Assembly (NCBI RefSeq): GCF_035222375.1
Contig: NC_085889.1
Coordinates: 1,550,001 to 1,614,000 of the forward strand
Direction of reading: 5' to 3'
DNA from: Podospora pseudocomata
Lineage: Eukaryota; Ascomycota; Sordariomycetes; Sordariales; Podosporaceae
Length of the DNA: 64,000 bases
Positions 1 through 11,003 of the stretch are shown piece by piece. How positions within the stretch are numbered: position 1 is the stretch's first letter; every line of letters begins with the position of its first letter. The notes beneath the pieces were generated by a model. That model had not been told where the DNA came from, made no database searches, and saw only the letters and a list, made by a program, of their open reading frames with translations. The position numbers and the translations under genes are program-made.

Positions 1-120
1 CCTGTTGAGAATGGTGACGGCAACAACGGAAATGGCAACGGGAACACCGGCAACGACAATCCCGACGCTGGCGTGAATCCATTCCCTGTTGAGGATGGCA
101 ATGGCAATGACAACGGTAAT

Positions 121-152
<32 letters not shown>

Positions 153-270
153 TAACGGCGGTGGTAGCGGCAGAGGCAGAGGCAGGGGCGGCCGCAACAG
201 GAATCAAAAGAGATACCACACCGTCGAGGAGCTCCTCAAGCGGTTCGTCCTCCCCGATGATGGCAACTAA
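1..270 (+). CDS. 3' end of an Asn/Gly-rich protein
   Basis: An open frame runs from the window edge to a TAA at 268-270, so only the last 89 residues are visible. The stretch is dominated by Asn-Gly dipeptides, with two related blocks (PVENGDGNNG near the edge and PVEDGNGND after about residue 28), followed by a Gly/Arg box (GRGRGRGGRNRNQ) and a charged tail ending in RFVLPDDGN. The Gly/Arg box resembles RGG-type RNA-binding tails, but that is composition only. I do not recognise the protein. The 6-bp AACGGC/AATGGC unit makes the tract prone to length change. The start and any folded domain lie upstream of the window. Confidence 0.6.
101..166 (+). repeat. AAYGGY hexanucleotide repeat coding (Asn-Gly)n
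   Basis: An in-frame run of AACGGC/AATGGC/AACGGT hexamers encodes about ten Asn-Gly dipeptides. Synonymous interruptions show it is not a pure, very recent expansion. Confidence 0.85.
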
Positions 271-524
271 GGGTCTCGCAACTGGGCTGGCTCCAGGGAT
301 TGAGGAAAAGAGCTTCATCTTGTTTCCCCTATCATACCCCCTTGCCTAGACTATAGTAACGACACATGTACATAAGCAAGTAGTTAGTTAGCCTTCAATG
401 AAATCACACCAGCAACGAAAAGCTTATATCCCACCCGTGAGTTCCTCAACTCAAAAAAAAAAATCCGCGTTTACATTCTTCCCCTCCCCCCCCGCCCCCA
501 CCACCTACCTCCCCAACATTTTCT

Positions 525-1215
525 TCACCCTTCCATTCTCGTTCTCCTCCTCCACCACCCCGGCAATCTCCCCACCTCCCCCTCGCCCGACGGATCCGTA
601 TCCCTCATCAGCGGCGACCTCACATAAACCGAATACCACCCTTCCTCACCCTGCCCCAAAACATCACACATCCCAACATACTCCCCAACATAAATATACA
701 TCCACCCCACACCCTCCCCTTGCTCGCCCGTCTTTCCATCCTCCCACAACATCCCCTCCTCCTTCTTGCCATCACCTCCTTCCTCCTCGGCCGGCACCCA
801 CCCCCGCTTGACAACCGGCATCAACATCCTCCCCCCTATCCATCGACTCAAGACAGATGTCATCCGCCGTGAGACAGTACTCCCATCTTGATGATCCCTC
901 GGGAACAGCTTGTTCCGACGACACCCACTTGTCGAAATGGCTTCTTAACGCGTGGGTGTCCAGCCCGACGTATTTCTCCGAGTCGGAGAATATCGGTTGG
1001 GAGTGGGATCTGGCGAGGAAGGGGAGGTGGTAGATTTCTCGTAGGGTGGACCTGACGTTTGTTTGGAGGAGGGAGAGGAAGGTTGGCCAGGCGGTTTGGG
1101 AAAGGGGCGAGTGAGTGGTGCGGTAGATGGGGAGGCCCCAGGGGGAGGTGGGGTGGTGTGTGAGCTGGTTTTGGAGGGTTTCCAGGCCGGGAGGGAGAAG
1201 GGAGGAGGAGGTCAT
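525..1215 (-). CDS. Uncharacterised fungal protein, frame interrupted once
   Basis: The start is placed at 1215 (MTSSSLLPPGLETLQNQL); the open frame upstream lacks protein-like character. The first part reads through RSHFDKWVSSEQAVPEG and TADDICLESMD. The protein-like reading then continues in another frame as RMLMPVVKRGWVPAEEE and WMYIYVGEYVGMCDVLG to a stop at 525. The switch falls on a run of six C at 831-836, and no GT-AG intron is apparent there. A one-base homopolymer error or a genuine frameshift would both explain it. The pattern of a DICLESMD-like strand followed by a Trp/Tyr-rich C-terminal half reminds me of unnamed proteins found in many Sordariomycetes. I cannot assign a function. 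Confidence 0.5.
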
Positions 1216-1947
1216 CTTTCTGGATGGTGGGGGGGAGGGATGGTTTCTGGTGATGAGGGTTGATGTGCGGAGAGGGTTCGGACGCTTGGGTGGGAGGTTG
1301 AGGACAAGGGCATGAGAGGGGAGGGTGTATCGTTTTGAGAAGTTCATTGGAATGAATGGTAGTGATGACCTGAACATGTCGTGTGCGGTTCTTGACGGAG
1401 AGGTGAATGAGAGGCACGCAAGAACCGCGGGCTCACTCGGGCAAAGTTTGATGGGTGAGGTACCTAATGCATTGGTTGTCCCAGCTCTGTGCGTATTTCT
1501 CATGGTCCGATCTGGTCAATCACAGGGCTGTAACACTCGGGAGCGCAGGCTTTGCGCGCTGGGAAACGGGTCGATATTAAGGGAGGGGCGGTAGTGCCAT
1601 CTTCTCTGGCATTTTAAGTTGCAGTACGACACGCGAGGTAAGGCTTCCAGTGATGATTACCATCGAACGACCGGAATAATCGTACACCACCAAGGTGCGT
1701 TTGATTCAGGTTTGCTCACAAGTATCTACCTACCTTCCTCCAAGAGAAACACGAACTACTTACCTAGGCTATGTAGACCGGCCATCAATCACACGCCGCC
1801 CAGCACCACACCGCCAATGATCCCCACCTGGCTTCCTCCGACTAATCCTGGACTGGAATATCATAATGGAAAACCAGCTTCCCTAGCTTCGGATCCATCA
1901 GCTTATTCAGCTCTGTCGCCGTGTTATAGAGCTCTTTGACTGCCTCA
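1216..1947. other. Intergenic region, no gene seen
   Basis: The short open frames here have no protein-like character. This is the region between the start of the unnamed minus-strand gene and the 3' end of the broken chitinase. Confidence 0.5.
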
Positions 1948-4900
1948 TTAGTGGCAAGGTTTGCCCCCTAGCCCGGTCCTAGGTTCGAGCTGATTTCCCG
2001 AAGCTGATACAGCATATACTCGGTTGCTTTTGTTGGCATGCGCGAAGACACGGCAGCTTCGTGCTGGCGCCAGACTTCGAGGGCGCCTGTTAAGCCCATG
2101 AAAGACTCGAGCAGTTGGAGCTCGCGGGCAAGGGTGGCGCGGGTTATCTCCCAAGACAGGGCAAGATCGTTAGAGTTTATGTAAGAGAAAACGCCAAAGG
2201 TCTGAGGGAATGAGCGACGGATCAGTGGTTGCCTCTTCATGTTGATTTCTCTTCATGTAGCTACCTTTTGCATGACCCCCAAGATCTTCTGGGCTGCTTG
2301 CATGTCGGAAGTTGTCGTCATCACCTGTCGCATCAAGGATTGAAACACGGCGGGGGCCATTGGCTTGTTCCCGAGCACCAACGCCATTTTGATCTTGTTC
2401 ATGTCGTTCGGGAGGACCGACATGCCGGTTCGGAAGGCTGTTGATCCCATGATGGTGAACATGCGGTCGTTCGGTGTCACTAGTGGAGTCCACCCCTTGA
2501 CGTCTGTGACAATGGCGCCGAGCTGTGGCAGGTGGATGTTCTCCGGATATGCCTTGTGCCACACATCCAGGAGGACTTGCGGATTGAACTCGCCAGAGGT
2601 CAAACCTGTCCGGGCCCAAGCTGGCATGATTGAGAACTGACTGTGTTTTACTTCGAGAATGCTCAGCGGAAACTTATCGGGCGTCCTTCGGCACAGAACT
2701 TACATCAACCAAATGTTCAGCGTCATATCTCAGCTTTCCGGCAAGTGCAGGCAGGCTGTCTGGCTTCCACCACTGGGCCACCGTGCCAGCGCAAACGTCC
2801 TTGGGCATCCCAAAGCCGGCCTTCAACTTCAGCGACTCGGATCCGGAACCTTCAAAAGTCCCCGGGCCGGTTCTGTACTTCATGGATTTCATTATCAGAT
2901 TCCCAGCACCCTTGATGCCAGCCGCACTGGAACTCCTGCCAGTGTTTTGACCGCGACTGTCATTGACCTTCGGACTCCAAAGCTTGAGGGGGCTCTTGCT
3001 TCGAGTCCCACGCCTGTATGATCCGAGAGCGTGTCGTTGACCTCGTCATCGCTGTCGCTCAAGGACTCGGGACCGTAGGCGTACCAGGTCTGACTGCGAA
3101 CCGCGGATGATCCCGCAGCAATAGCACGGCTGGTTACGGCCAACGTGTCTCTACTGGGCCCATCTCCGTTGGGATAATCGGCACCATCATCCGTTTCACC
3201 TTCGTCTGGGTCCGAACACCCCCCACCATCCAGAACAGAGCAAATCTCGGAATTGCATTCAGCAACCGGGTTCAGTGGCTCTTCGTTCACTTCACAGCAG
3301 AGAGCTCTCTTTCGCCACCCTTGTTATGAAGGCGCTTCTTGAGCGACTCATCGTGCTTCCAGCACTTTTCATGAATCTCGGTGGCGTAAGCGACCTTTTT
3401 CCTCGTCGGCCTTGCAGTGCTTGCCGCTGCGGCTTTTGTGTCAGTTGGCACCAGACAGACACAGGCACCTAAAGGGAAATGGAGATCTCCCGGAAAAAAC
3501 CAAACATACCATCCTTCAGTCCAGTAACACCCGTCGTTGATCTTGTCTAGCCCAACCTGACAGCACAGTTGCTTACCACCACGGCTGCATCGATTGGTGC
3601 CAGACTCGCCAGGACTGCCACCCCAGCTGGATCCGGCAATCTTGATCTCGCCCTCGCGGCACTGCCCATTGCAGTCACCCCCTGAACCGCGCCACATGCA
3701 TTTGTCCTTGAACCCAGCCGAGATGGGACAGACGATAGGTTCGCCGCATGTTTTTCCCTGTTGGAAATTACCCAGTTAGGTAGTCAGTTCCCACTCCAAA
3801 CCAGACTCCCAAAACGATTGGCTTGGTTTTGCGTGAGAGAGAACTCAGGCTCACCTTCTTGGCCTTGCAGCCATGAGCATCATACCCAACAAGCTCTTTC
3901 GTCGTCTTCAACTCCAGCGCCCCCTTGTAAGCTGTGATATCCTCCTCAATCTTGTCCAGCATCTCACAGCCTTTCCCCAGAAACGAACTGGTATCGGCGA
4001 TGACCTTTTCCATGTCATTCACGGGCTTCAGGCTCCCTCGCTTCTCAAGCTTTTCATTGCCCGTCAAGGTCTTGTGCGCGTTGTTATCATAGTCACCGAG
4101 ATCTGACGCCCAGATCAGCGAACCGGACAGTCCGAGGCTGTCAGCCCATTTGACCTTTTGCGCAAATGTCTCCCTGTCGTCGAACGAGATCCACTGGTCG
4201 TTGTCCCACGAGAAGTACTTGACGGCGGCCTCTCTGTCGTGAATCACTTGGATGGCACGCTTCTTCTTGTTTTGCTTGGCGAGGATGTCTTGGACCTCGT
4301 AGTGGGCAAGGTCTCTTCGGTAGGTAGTAGGCAGGGGGTTTTGTTAGCTTGGTCTATCTATGTTGGTTCAACCTTGATGACAACTCACAGCCGCTTGTAC
4401 CGGTGCAGACACCTTTCTCGGCACCGCCTTTGAAGGGGCAGCCAGGTTTCGTGCAGGAGGGATTTTGGAGCATGAAGGCTCGGCCGTAGAATCCGAAACC
4501 GAGCGCGACTTGGGGATGGGGGGATGTTGACTCTCCAAAGCAGCTCGCAGGCAAGCTTGATCTCGGTCAGGTTGGTGTGCCCCTGAACAATATTCCCGCC
4601 GTGGAGCTTGATGTCAGCAAGAAAACGGCTATCCGCCTCGCACAAACCAATGCGGAAACAGGAAAGCGACTCGGCTTACATCGGATTGTCTCCATCCCAC
4701 ACTCCATGCAGGTCATACGACATCAGATTCAACCGGTCGGCATACTTCATCAAGCCTGGCAGGTCGAACCACTTCAAGTACCAGTACGAAGAAGGGGCAG
4801 TAAAGGTGAGGCCCAGCCTTCTACCTGACTTGTCAAATGCCTCCCGTAGCGTCTTGAACAGCTCGACATAGTTCTTGGTGTCATCCGGCTTGCCTCTGCG

Positions 4901-5770
4901 GTCTGGTGCGCCTGGGTACTCCCTTTCAGATGTTAATGCTTTTCATCTCGACATGTGAACCACAAGCTTACCAGTCAAGATCAGCACCGTCAAAGCCGTA
5001 CTGATTCATGAACTTGAGTAAGGCACGCGCAAATTTCTGACGGTTGGCAGCAGTTCGGGCAATGTTGCCAAATACGGGCTGTGCTGCTGTGCCATTATCG
5101 CTGAATGTCCACTGTCGTTCGTCAGCTCATTAGACACACGTTACTGCTGTGGGGGTACGAAGGTCAAGACTTGCTCCACCGATGGACACATATATCTGAA
5201 GCGAGGGTTTGATGCCCTTCAAGTCGACAACATCCTGAAAGGTCTTCGCCGGTGTCTGTGCATCCATAGTGGTGATTCGAAACTGGAAGGGTCGATGTAG
5301 GCGAAGGCATAGTTGATGTGTGTCAAGCCGTCAACTGTGATGGGCATCTGTTGTCAACTGTGTGGTCAAACACAGCACTCGGAACGGCGACGAGCTTACT
5401 TGGTAAATCACGAGCGCTTGTCTGGTGGCATTTTGACCTGTCGTTCCATGCCTCCCAGTATCCAATGACTTCAGATGTCAGCATGTTCTGCGTAGGTGTC
5501 CCCACGGAGCCATTGCATGATGTGTGAAAAGTAAAAGAGTACCAACCTTTACTAAGCGTCTTCCCACCGCGGCACCCCCGGGGGTGCAGGATGTTCGATA
5601 CAATTGGACTGACAGCCAGTAGTGCAGAACTCTGAGAAACAAGTCAACAACCAGTTACTCCGTAGTGAGCTTGTGTTATTTGGCTCTTGTAAGGAGACAT
5701 ACCTGAAGTCGTGCCGCAAAATCCATGCTGTGAACATCCAGACTGTCATTTCCAGGGAAATCCAATGCTG
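1948..5770 (-). pseudogene. Broken killer-toxin-like class V chitinase (GH18)
   Basis: This is a minus-strand fossil of the large subgroup-C fungal chitinases, which are related to the alpha/beta subunit of yeast killer toxins. Parts in order: a hevein-type chitin-binding piece near 5.6-5.75 kb (HGFCGTTS, GCQSNC); a GH18 core with VIGYWEAWNDRSKCH near 5.45 kb, the DGADLDW part of the catalytic motif near 5.0 kb followed across an intron by EYPGAPDRRG, and VALGFGFYGRAF near 4.5 kb; a Cys-rich segment near 3.6 kb (GGDCNGQCREG); and a long C-terminal region ending near 1.95 kb. Several short introns are still recognisable. The 5' end is missing from this place, and the frame looks broken about once or twice. 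A piece of the same family lies detached at 11.56-11.73 kb. The conserved core suggests recent loss. Confidence 0.7.
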
Positions 5771-6449
5771 ATTTTGGAAGACATATTGCCTAAAACTGAG
5801 GAAGATTTCTCTCCCTATTTTCTACATTCTCACTCCTCAGTCTTCCAATGAACCTGAAGCATTAAGCGCCGACAGAAAATAAAAATCGAAAATAAAACGG
5901 GCGGTAAAAAGTATACGTACTTCGGTACATCGAGCTCGTATTTTCAGGCTCTGAGGCGGAATGATCATGAAGCATAGCTCTGGACACTTACCACTCCGAT
6001 CTTTAAAGCCAAAATAATAATCATCTGTGTGCCAACGCAAGGAATGCGTTTTGCTGAGGGTTCAGCTGAGCGACTGGATCACGCTTGGATGCTCGTGCGC
6101 GTTTGTGCTGGACTTCGCTCATCACTGCGGCACAACCCAGGCCCTCTCCTGATTGGTTACGCCGCTCCACCGTTCCCGATGTTAAGGTTGTGACATGTAG
6201 TCTACATTTTGTTCTATAGAATTTGGCCTACAAATGGATGATCTAGACATGATATTGTGGTGTAGGTGTAATGTAGGCACATATTGTATTGTGGGGTGTG
6301 TCGCATCGTGGGGTCCGAGCGTCTAGAGGATAAGAGACCGTAGCTAAAACACACTATATTACCAGCTAACTAGCAATATTCTTATGTCGGGCCACTGTAG
6401 TGGCCTGCGACGTTTCTCTAGGCTATGTGTATTCGCACTTGCCGACAAC
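5771..6449. other. AT-richer spacer between chitinase fossil and HeLo gene
   Basis: No coding region is visible. The stretch is visibly richer in A+T than its surroundings and includes short palindromic words such as TGTAGTCTACA near 6.2 kb. It marks the left edge of the island that holds the HeLo/NLR pair. Confidence 0.45.
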
Positions 6450-7332
6450 CTAGCGCCCCTTCTTGCTGCCATCGACCCCAACCGTCATTGTATATTGGCC
6501 GCCTTGATGATTTCCTATATTCTGGACTGTGGAGCTCTCCGTATTGTAAGTAGTAGCAATGTTCTGCGTAATATGTAAGCGATGTATATCAAACGGCAAG
6601 GTTAAATGAAGTTCTACTTGCCTCTTGTTTGAGAATATTCCGCACAGCAGAGCGTATGAGGGGATCGCGGTCGGAAGCGACATCCAACTCCTTCAGGACC
6701 TCAAGAAACTTCGCTAGTTCCTCCTTGCCGAGCTCCTCCTGCTCCTCCACGGGTGGTTCATGGATCTTATATAGTTCGTCGATAAGATCGTTAATATCTT
6801 TGATGAACTTCTCGAGATGCTCCTTCTTGTAGATGGCGAACTTGACCCGCTGCGCGACCGAGACTTTATTTTTGCGGCCGTCGGCGATGTCTCGCATTTT
6901 CCCATGAAGGTAGCGGTGCATGGGGTTCCAATTCAGGCCAACCGTGCCAAATGGGCTGACCTCGTTCCCTGTGGCACTGGGGTCGTCTTTGCTCTTGCCT
7001 TTGCGCTCATGGTGACAAAGTTTCTTGCACTGTTCAAAGAGATCCGCCACGGCCTGGAACGTCACGACCGCTAGCTGCTCTTGCGATTCGTCGAGCTGGA
7101 ACGAGCCTGAACTCTTCAGTGACTCTTCATCCTCAATCTGCGAGCCTGTAAGGCCGGCCGCCTTGCCCCAGCGCGTCAGCCGCAGCTGCGCGGCGTCGAG
7201 TTTCACCAACAGCGACTGCAGTCGCGGAGCCGCCTGCTTGGCAACGAGGACGTAGTCGAACCAGGTTATGGCCGTGTTGAAGAGGCCGGCCAACCCAGAT
7301 ACCACTTCGATTCCTTCTACGACGCCCGTCAT
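6450..7332 (-). CDS. HeLo-domain (HET-S-like) cell-death effector
   Basis: Exon 1 (7332-6622) encodes 237 residues that match the HeLo domain of HET-S. The N-terminus MTGVVEGIEVVSGLAGLFNT with its hydrophobic helix, then WFDYVLVAKQAAPRLQSLL and LDAAQLRLTRWGKA, follow the order of HET-s residues about 1-60. A helical region with HRYLHGKMRDIADGRKNK and FIKDINDLIDELYKIH follows. An intron at 6621-6564 with a GC donor (GCAAGT) and an ACGCAG end joins exon 2 (6563-6450), giving about 274 residues in phase. Exon 2 adds a Gly/Asn/Gln/Thr tail, TESSTVQNIGNHQGGQY, in the place where HET-s carries its amyloid motif. In known systems the HeLo domain is a membrane-targeting pore former released when the tail is templated into amyloid by a partner NLR. 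The NLR lies divergently 494 bp away. If the intron is retained the protein ends ten residues later without the motif. Confidence 0.8.
6564..6621 (-). other. GC-AG intron of the HeLo gene
   Basis: On the minus strand the exon ends in CAAGAG and the intron begins GCAAGT, the usual context for GC donors, and ends in TTACGCAG; it is 58 bp long and phase 0. Retention adds ten residues and then a TGA, which removes the putative amyloid tail. Transcript evidence is needed. Confidence 0.55.
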
Positions 7333-7826
7333 GTCGACTTGTATGTGTCACAATGTAAGAAGCTTAAGACAGGCTGGTGGTTATGGGCTCGGAGGAACTT
7401 GACACAGACTCTTTAGGGCATACATCTCGGGGCATGCAGGGCGTATTTATGCCAAATCAATCGGGCTTAAATCTGCCATTATTGAGTGACTGCAGAAGTC
7501 ACAGTCGCCAGAGATGCAGAATTGCTGCATACCTGCGGCCAAAATGTGGCCAGTGCAACCACTGCTCGGAGCTGATTCGACCATGTACTCTACACTGGAC
7601 CAAGCCAGCCAGCCATTTGTGGCGGCTTGGAGCCCGACGACGACCCCCCCTTGAAGCTCGACGACCCCGCCTTTCTCAAATAATGAGCGGGATATAAGAA
7701 GAGAGCTCTCAGGTCTGCCTCAGGACGGTTTCCAAGCAATTAGGCAACCTGCAAACCGGTTTGCTAGCTATGGCGCCTTGAAAGCAATCGTCGCATATTC
7801 TCTACCTCATCAGAGAGCAGACCAGA
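7333..7826. promoter_or_regulatory. Shared divergent promoter of HeLo and NLR genes
   Basis: The two start codons face away from each other with 494 bp between them, so one intergenic region must serve both genes. The stretch holds no convincing ORF. I see no motif I can name. Head-to-head placement of effector and receptor genes is typical of fungal NLR/HeLo clusters such as het-S with nwd2. Confidence 0.5.
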
Positions 7827-10800
7827 ATGGCATCGTCTAATACATTGCCTGCCAGCAATCACCAGCACTACGAGACCAAGGCACTGGCCCAGCATGTTGG
7901 CCCCTCAGATAACTCGTAAAAATAGATCTCCACAACTGTATTATTCAAGCGGCGGTACAATACTAACATGGTATTATTCTAGAACTTATCATCAACATAT
8001 ATATGTTGAGGGCACGTTTGATATATACTCTACGCCTGCGTCGCTGTTAGAGTGATTCGTTAACCAAGTTTTCCAGGCCAGAAAGACGAACAATGCCTCA
8101 CCCACCTGCAAGCAACCGACCCCCGCCACGACAAGGACAATATCGAGTTAAGAAAGGGTGGTCTCCTCAGAGAGTCATACTGCTGGGTTCTCAGTCATGA
8201 CAATTTCCACCGATGGCGCGACAACCGAGATGGCCAGTTGCTCTGGGTTAGAGGCGATCCTGGCAAGGGCAAAACGATGTTGCTCTGCGGAATAATTGAT
8301 GAGCTGGAGAAAGACACTGCGCGCACAGACAACATCGCGTTTTTCTTCTGTCAGGCCACGGACGATCGCCTCAGCAATGCTACAGCGGTCCTCCGTGGGC
8401 TGATCTACCTGCTTGTGACCAAGCAGCAGCCGGAACTTATTTCACACGTTCGCGAAAGCTGCTATGGTTTGGGGAAAGAGGGCTTCCAAGGCCCCACTTC
8501 ATGGGTGGTATTGTCAAAGATTTTTACCAACATTCTCGAAGACCCGAAGTTACGGGGAACATATCTAATCATTGACGCGCTTGACGAGTGTACTGGAGAC
8601 CGGGACCTGCTTCTCGACCTTATCGCAAGCAAGTCATCAGCATACCCGAAAGTTAAGTGGCTCGTATCCAGTCGCAACTGGCCGGATATCGAGGAGAGTC
8701 TCAACACCGCAACACAGAAAATAAACCTACGTCTTGAGCTGAATGAAGAGTCTGTCTCCGCTGCTGTCACCACATATATCCAGTCCGAAATAGATAAGCT
8801 TGCGAAGCGGAAAAAATACAATAACGATACGCGGGACGCTGTCAAGCGCTATTTGGATACGAACGCACATGGGACCTTCCTCTGGGTAGCGTTGGTCTGT
8901 CAAGAGCTCGCCAAGATCTCGAGATGGGAAGCTGTGGAGATATTAACAACATTTCCGCCTGGGCTCGATGCAATCTATGAACAGATGAGGGACAAGATCA
9001 ACAAGTCGAGGAATGCTAAACTTCTCCAAAGAATACTGGCTGTCATCTCGGTCGTATACCGACCTATCACATTAAACGAACTACCGGCCCTCGTGGATAT
9101 GCCAAACTGTTCCTCTGGAAATGTCGAGGATCTAACAGAGATCGTAGGGCTTTGCGGCTCTTTCCTGACACTGCGCCAACACACGATATCATTCGTCCAC
9201 CAATCCGCTAAAGACTTCCTACTCAGCAACGGCACGCACCAAGATTCACGCGACGTTGTTAATTGGGTTTTCCCTCAAGGGAAGGACGATGTACACGATA
9301 GCATCTTCTCAAGGTCGCTAAGTGCGATGTCTACGATATTGCACCGCGACATATACGGTTTAAAGTTACCGGGATTCCCAATCAACGGGGTTCAAACGCC
9401 ATGTCCAGACCCGCTAGCCACAGTCCGGTATTCGTGCGTCTTCTGGGTTGACCATCTCCGCGAGTCGATTTCTGATAAAGACACGCCACAACGCAACACA
9501 CTGGTTGCGGTCCAGACATTCCTTGAACAGAAGTATCTTTGCTGGCTCGAAGCTCTCAGTTTACTCCGAGCTATGTCGGAGGGTGTCATTGCCATAAGAA
9601 AACTTGAGGGCCTACTAGTAAGTATGGATCACTAAGACTAGAGAGCCATACTAACAGAGATACAGGAGCGAACTCATCAAAGGCAACTAACAACCTTTAT
9701 TCGGGATGCGCACCGGTTCGCTCTCTCCTACAGATGGATAATCGAGCAAGCCCCTCTTCAGGCGTACACATCAGCCCTCGTATTTGCACCGCTTAGTAGT
9801 CTAATGAAGAAGAGATTTAAGACGGAAGAACCTAGCTGGATCAGTGTAAAGCCAGTAGTAGAAGCGGACTGGAATGCGTGCCTCCAGACGCTCGAAGGCC
9901 ATAGCGACTCGGTTACCTCGGTCGCCTTTTCGGCGGATGGCCAGCGGCTCGCATCCGGTTCACGGGACCATTCCGTCAAGATCTGGGATCCCGCCTCGGG
10001 CCAATGCCTCCAGACGCTCCAAGGCCATAGCAACTTGGTTACCTCGGTCGCCTTTTCGGCGGATGGCCAGCGGCTCGCATCCGGTTCATGGGACCGTACC
10101 GTCAAGATCTGGGATCCCGCCTCGGGCCAATGTCTCCAGACGCTCCAAGGCCATAGGAACTGGGTTAACTCGGTCGCCTTTTCGGCGGATGGCCAGCGGC
10201 TCGCATCCGGTTCACGGGACCGTACCGTCAAGATCTGGGATCCCGCCTCGGGCCAATGTCTCCAGACGCTCCAAGGCCATAGCGGCTCGGTTACCTCGGT
10301 CGCCTATTCGGCGGATGGCCAGCGGCTCGCATCCGGTTCACACGACCGTACCGTCAAGATCTGGGATCCCGCCTCGGGCCAATGTCTCCAGACGCTCCAA
10401 GGCCATAGCGGCTCGGTTACCGCGGTCGCCTTTTCGGCGGATGGCCAGCGGCTCGCATCCAGTTCACACGACCGTACCGTCAAGATCTGGGATCCCGCCT
10501 CGGGCCAATGCCTCCAGACGATCCAAGGCCATAGCGACGAGGTTAACTCGGTCGCCTTTTCGGCGGATGGCCAGCGGCTCGCATCCGGTTCAGACGACCG
10601 TACCGTCAAGATCTGGGATCCCGCCTCGGGCCAATGCCTCCAGACGCTCCAAGGCCATAGCGACTGGGTTACCGCGGTCGCCTTTTCGGCGGATGGCCAG
10701 CGGCTCGCATCCGGTTCACGGGACCGTACCGTCAAGATCTGGGATCCCGCCTCGGGCCAATGCCTCCAGACGCTCCAAGGCCATAGCGACGAGGTTAACT

Positions 10801-11003
10801 CGATCGCCTTTTCGGCGGATGATCTAAGGGCGCATGGGTATAGGTTGGGGTCAGATAAGACCTGGGTTATTTGTAACGGCCAGAATGTGCTATGGCTACC
10901 ACCTGAATACCGCCCAACCTGCTCTGTAATCCAAGGGCGGGTGGTAGCTATTGGCTGTTCATCAGGGCGAGTTTTTACTATTGGCTTCTCGCGCGACATA
11001 TAA
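7827..11003 (+). CDS. NACHT-WD40 NLR (HET-D/HET-E type STAND receptor)
   Basis: The start is at 7827 (MASSNTLPASNHQHYETK). Intron 1 is 7916-7982 (GTAAAA, TACTAAC, TAG). A second intron lies between exon 2 and the frame that opens at 8082; the best phase-compatible choice is 8005-8081, with 8016-8068 as an alternative. Intron 3 is 9618-9665. The encoded order is a short N-terminal peptide (QHVGPSDNSTYHQHIY), then CLTHLQATDPRHDK, GLLRESYCWVLSH, the NACHT P-loop GDPGKGKT, the Walker B LIIDALDEC, VKWLVSSRNWPDIEE, a helical stretch, and seven complete 42-residue WD40 repeats from 9882 with a partial eighth. The C-terminus is VFTIGFSRDI. The protein is about 1,000 residues. In this family the WD40 blades bind the trigger, the NACHT oligomerises, and the N-terminus signals. 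Here the N-terminus is a short peptide, not an effector domain, as in NLRs that signal by amyloid templating. The partner would be the adjacent HeLo protein. Confidence 0.85.
9882..10763 (+). repeat. Seven tandem 126-bp WD40 repeats
   Basis: Units start at 9882, 10008, 10134, 10260, 10386, 10512 and 10638, each exactly 126 bp (42 codons, LQTLxGH... to ...WDPASGQC); a partial eighth starts at 10764 and diverges after about 18 residues. The units are nearly identical in DNA. The replacements cluster at unit residues 8-13 (S/R, D/N/G, S/L/W/E, T/N, S/A) and at residue 28 (R/W/H/D). Such identity over more than 800 bp points to recent duplication or gene conversion. Confidence 0.95.

Noticed and set aside
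398-811. Plus-strand open frame rich in Ser, Thr and Pro
   Set aside because: It is the shadow of the minus-strand gene at 525-1215 and consists of low-complexity residues caused by C-rich DNA.
7827-8081. A full-length effector domain at the NLR N-terminus
   Set aside because: Only about 30-45 residues fit before the NACHT region; no HeLo, HET or patatin-like domain is encoded there.
9882-10763. CRISPR-like regular repeats
   Set aside because: The regularity is that of 42-codon WD40 units in a coding frame; there are no short repeats with unique spacers, and the organism is a eukaryote.
9874-10827. Second plus-strand and minus-strand open frames over the WD40 repeats
   Set aside because: A 126-bp repeat unit without stops in other frames automatically gives long repetitive ORFs; the WD40 frame is the one with known motifs.
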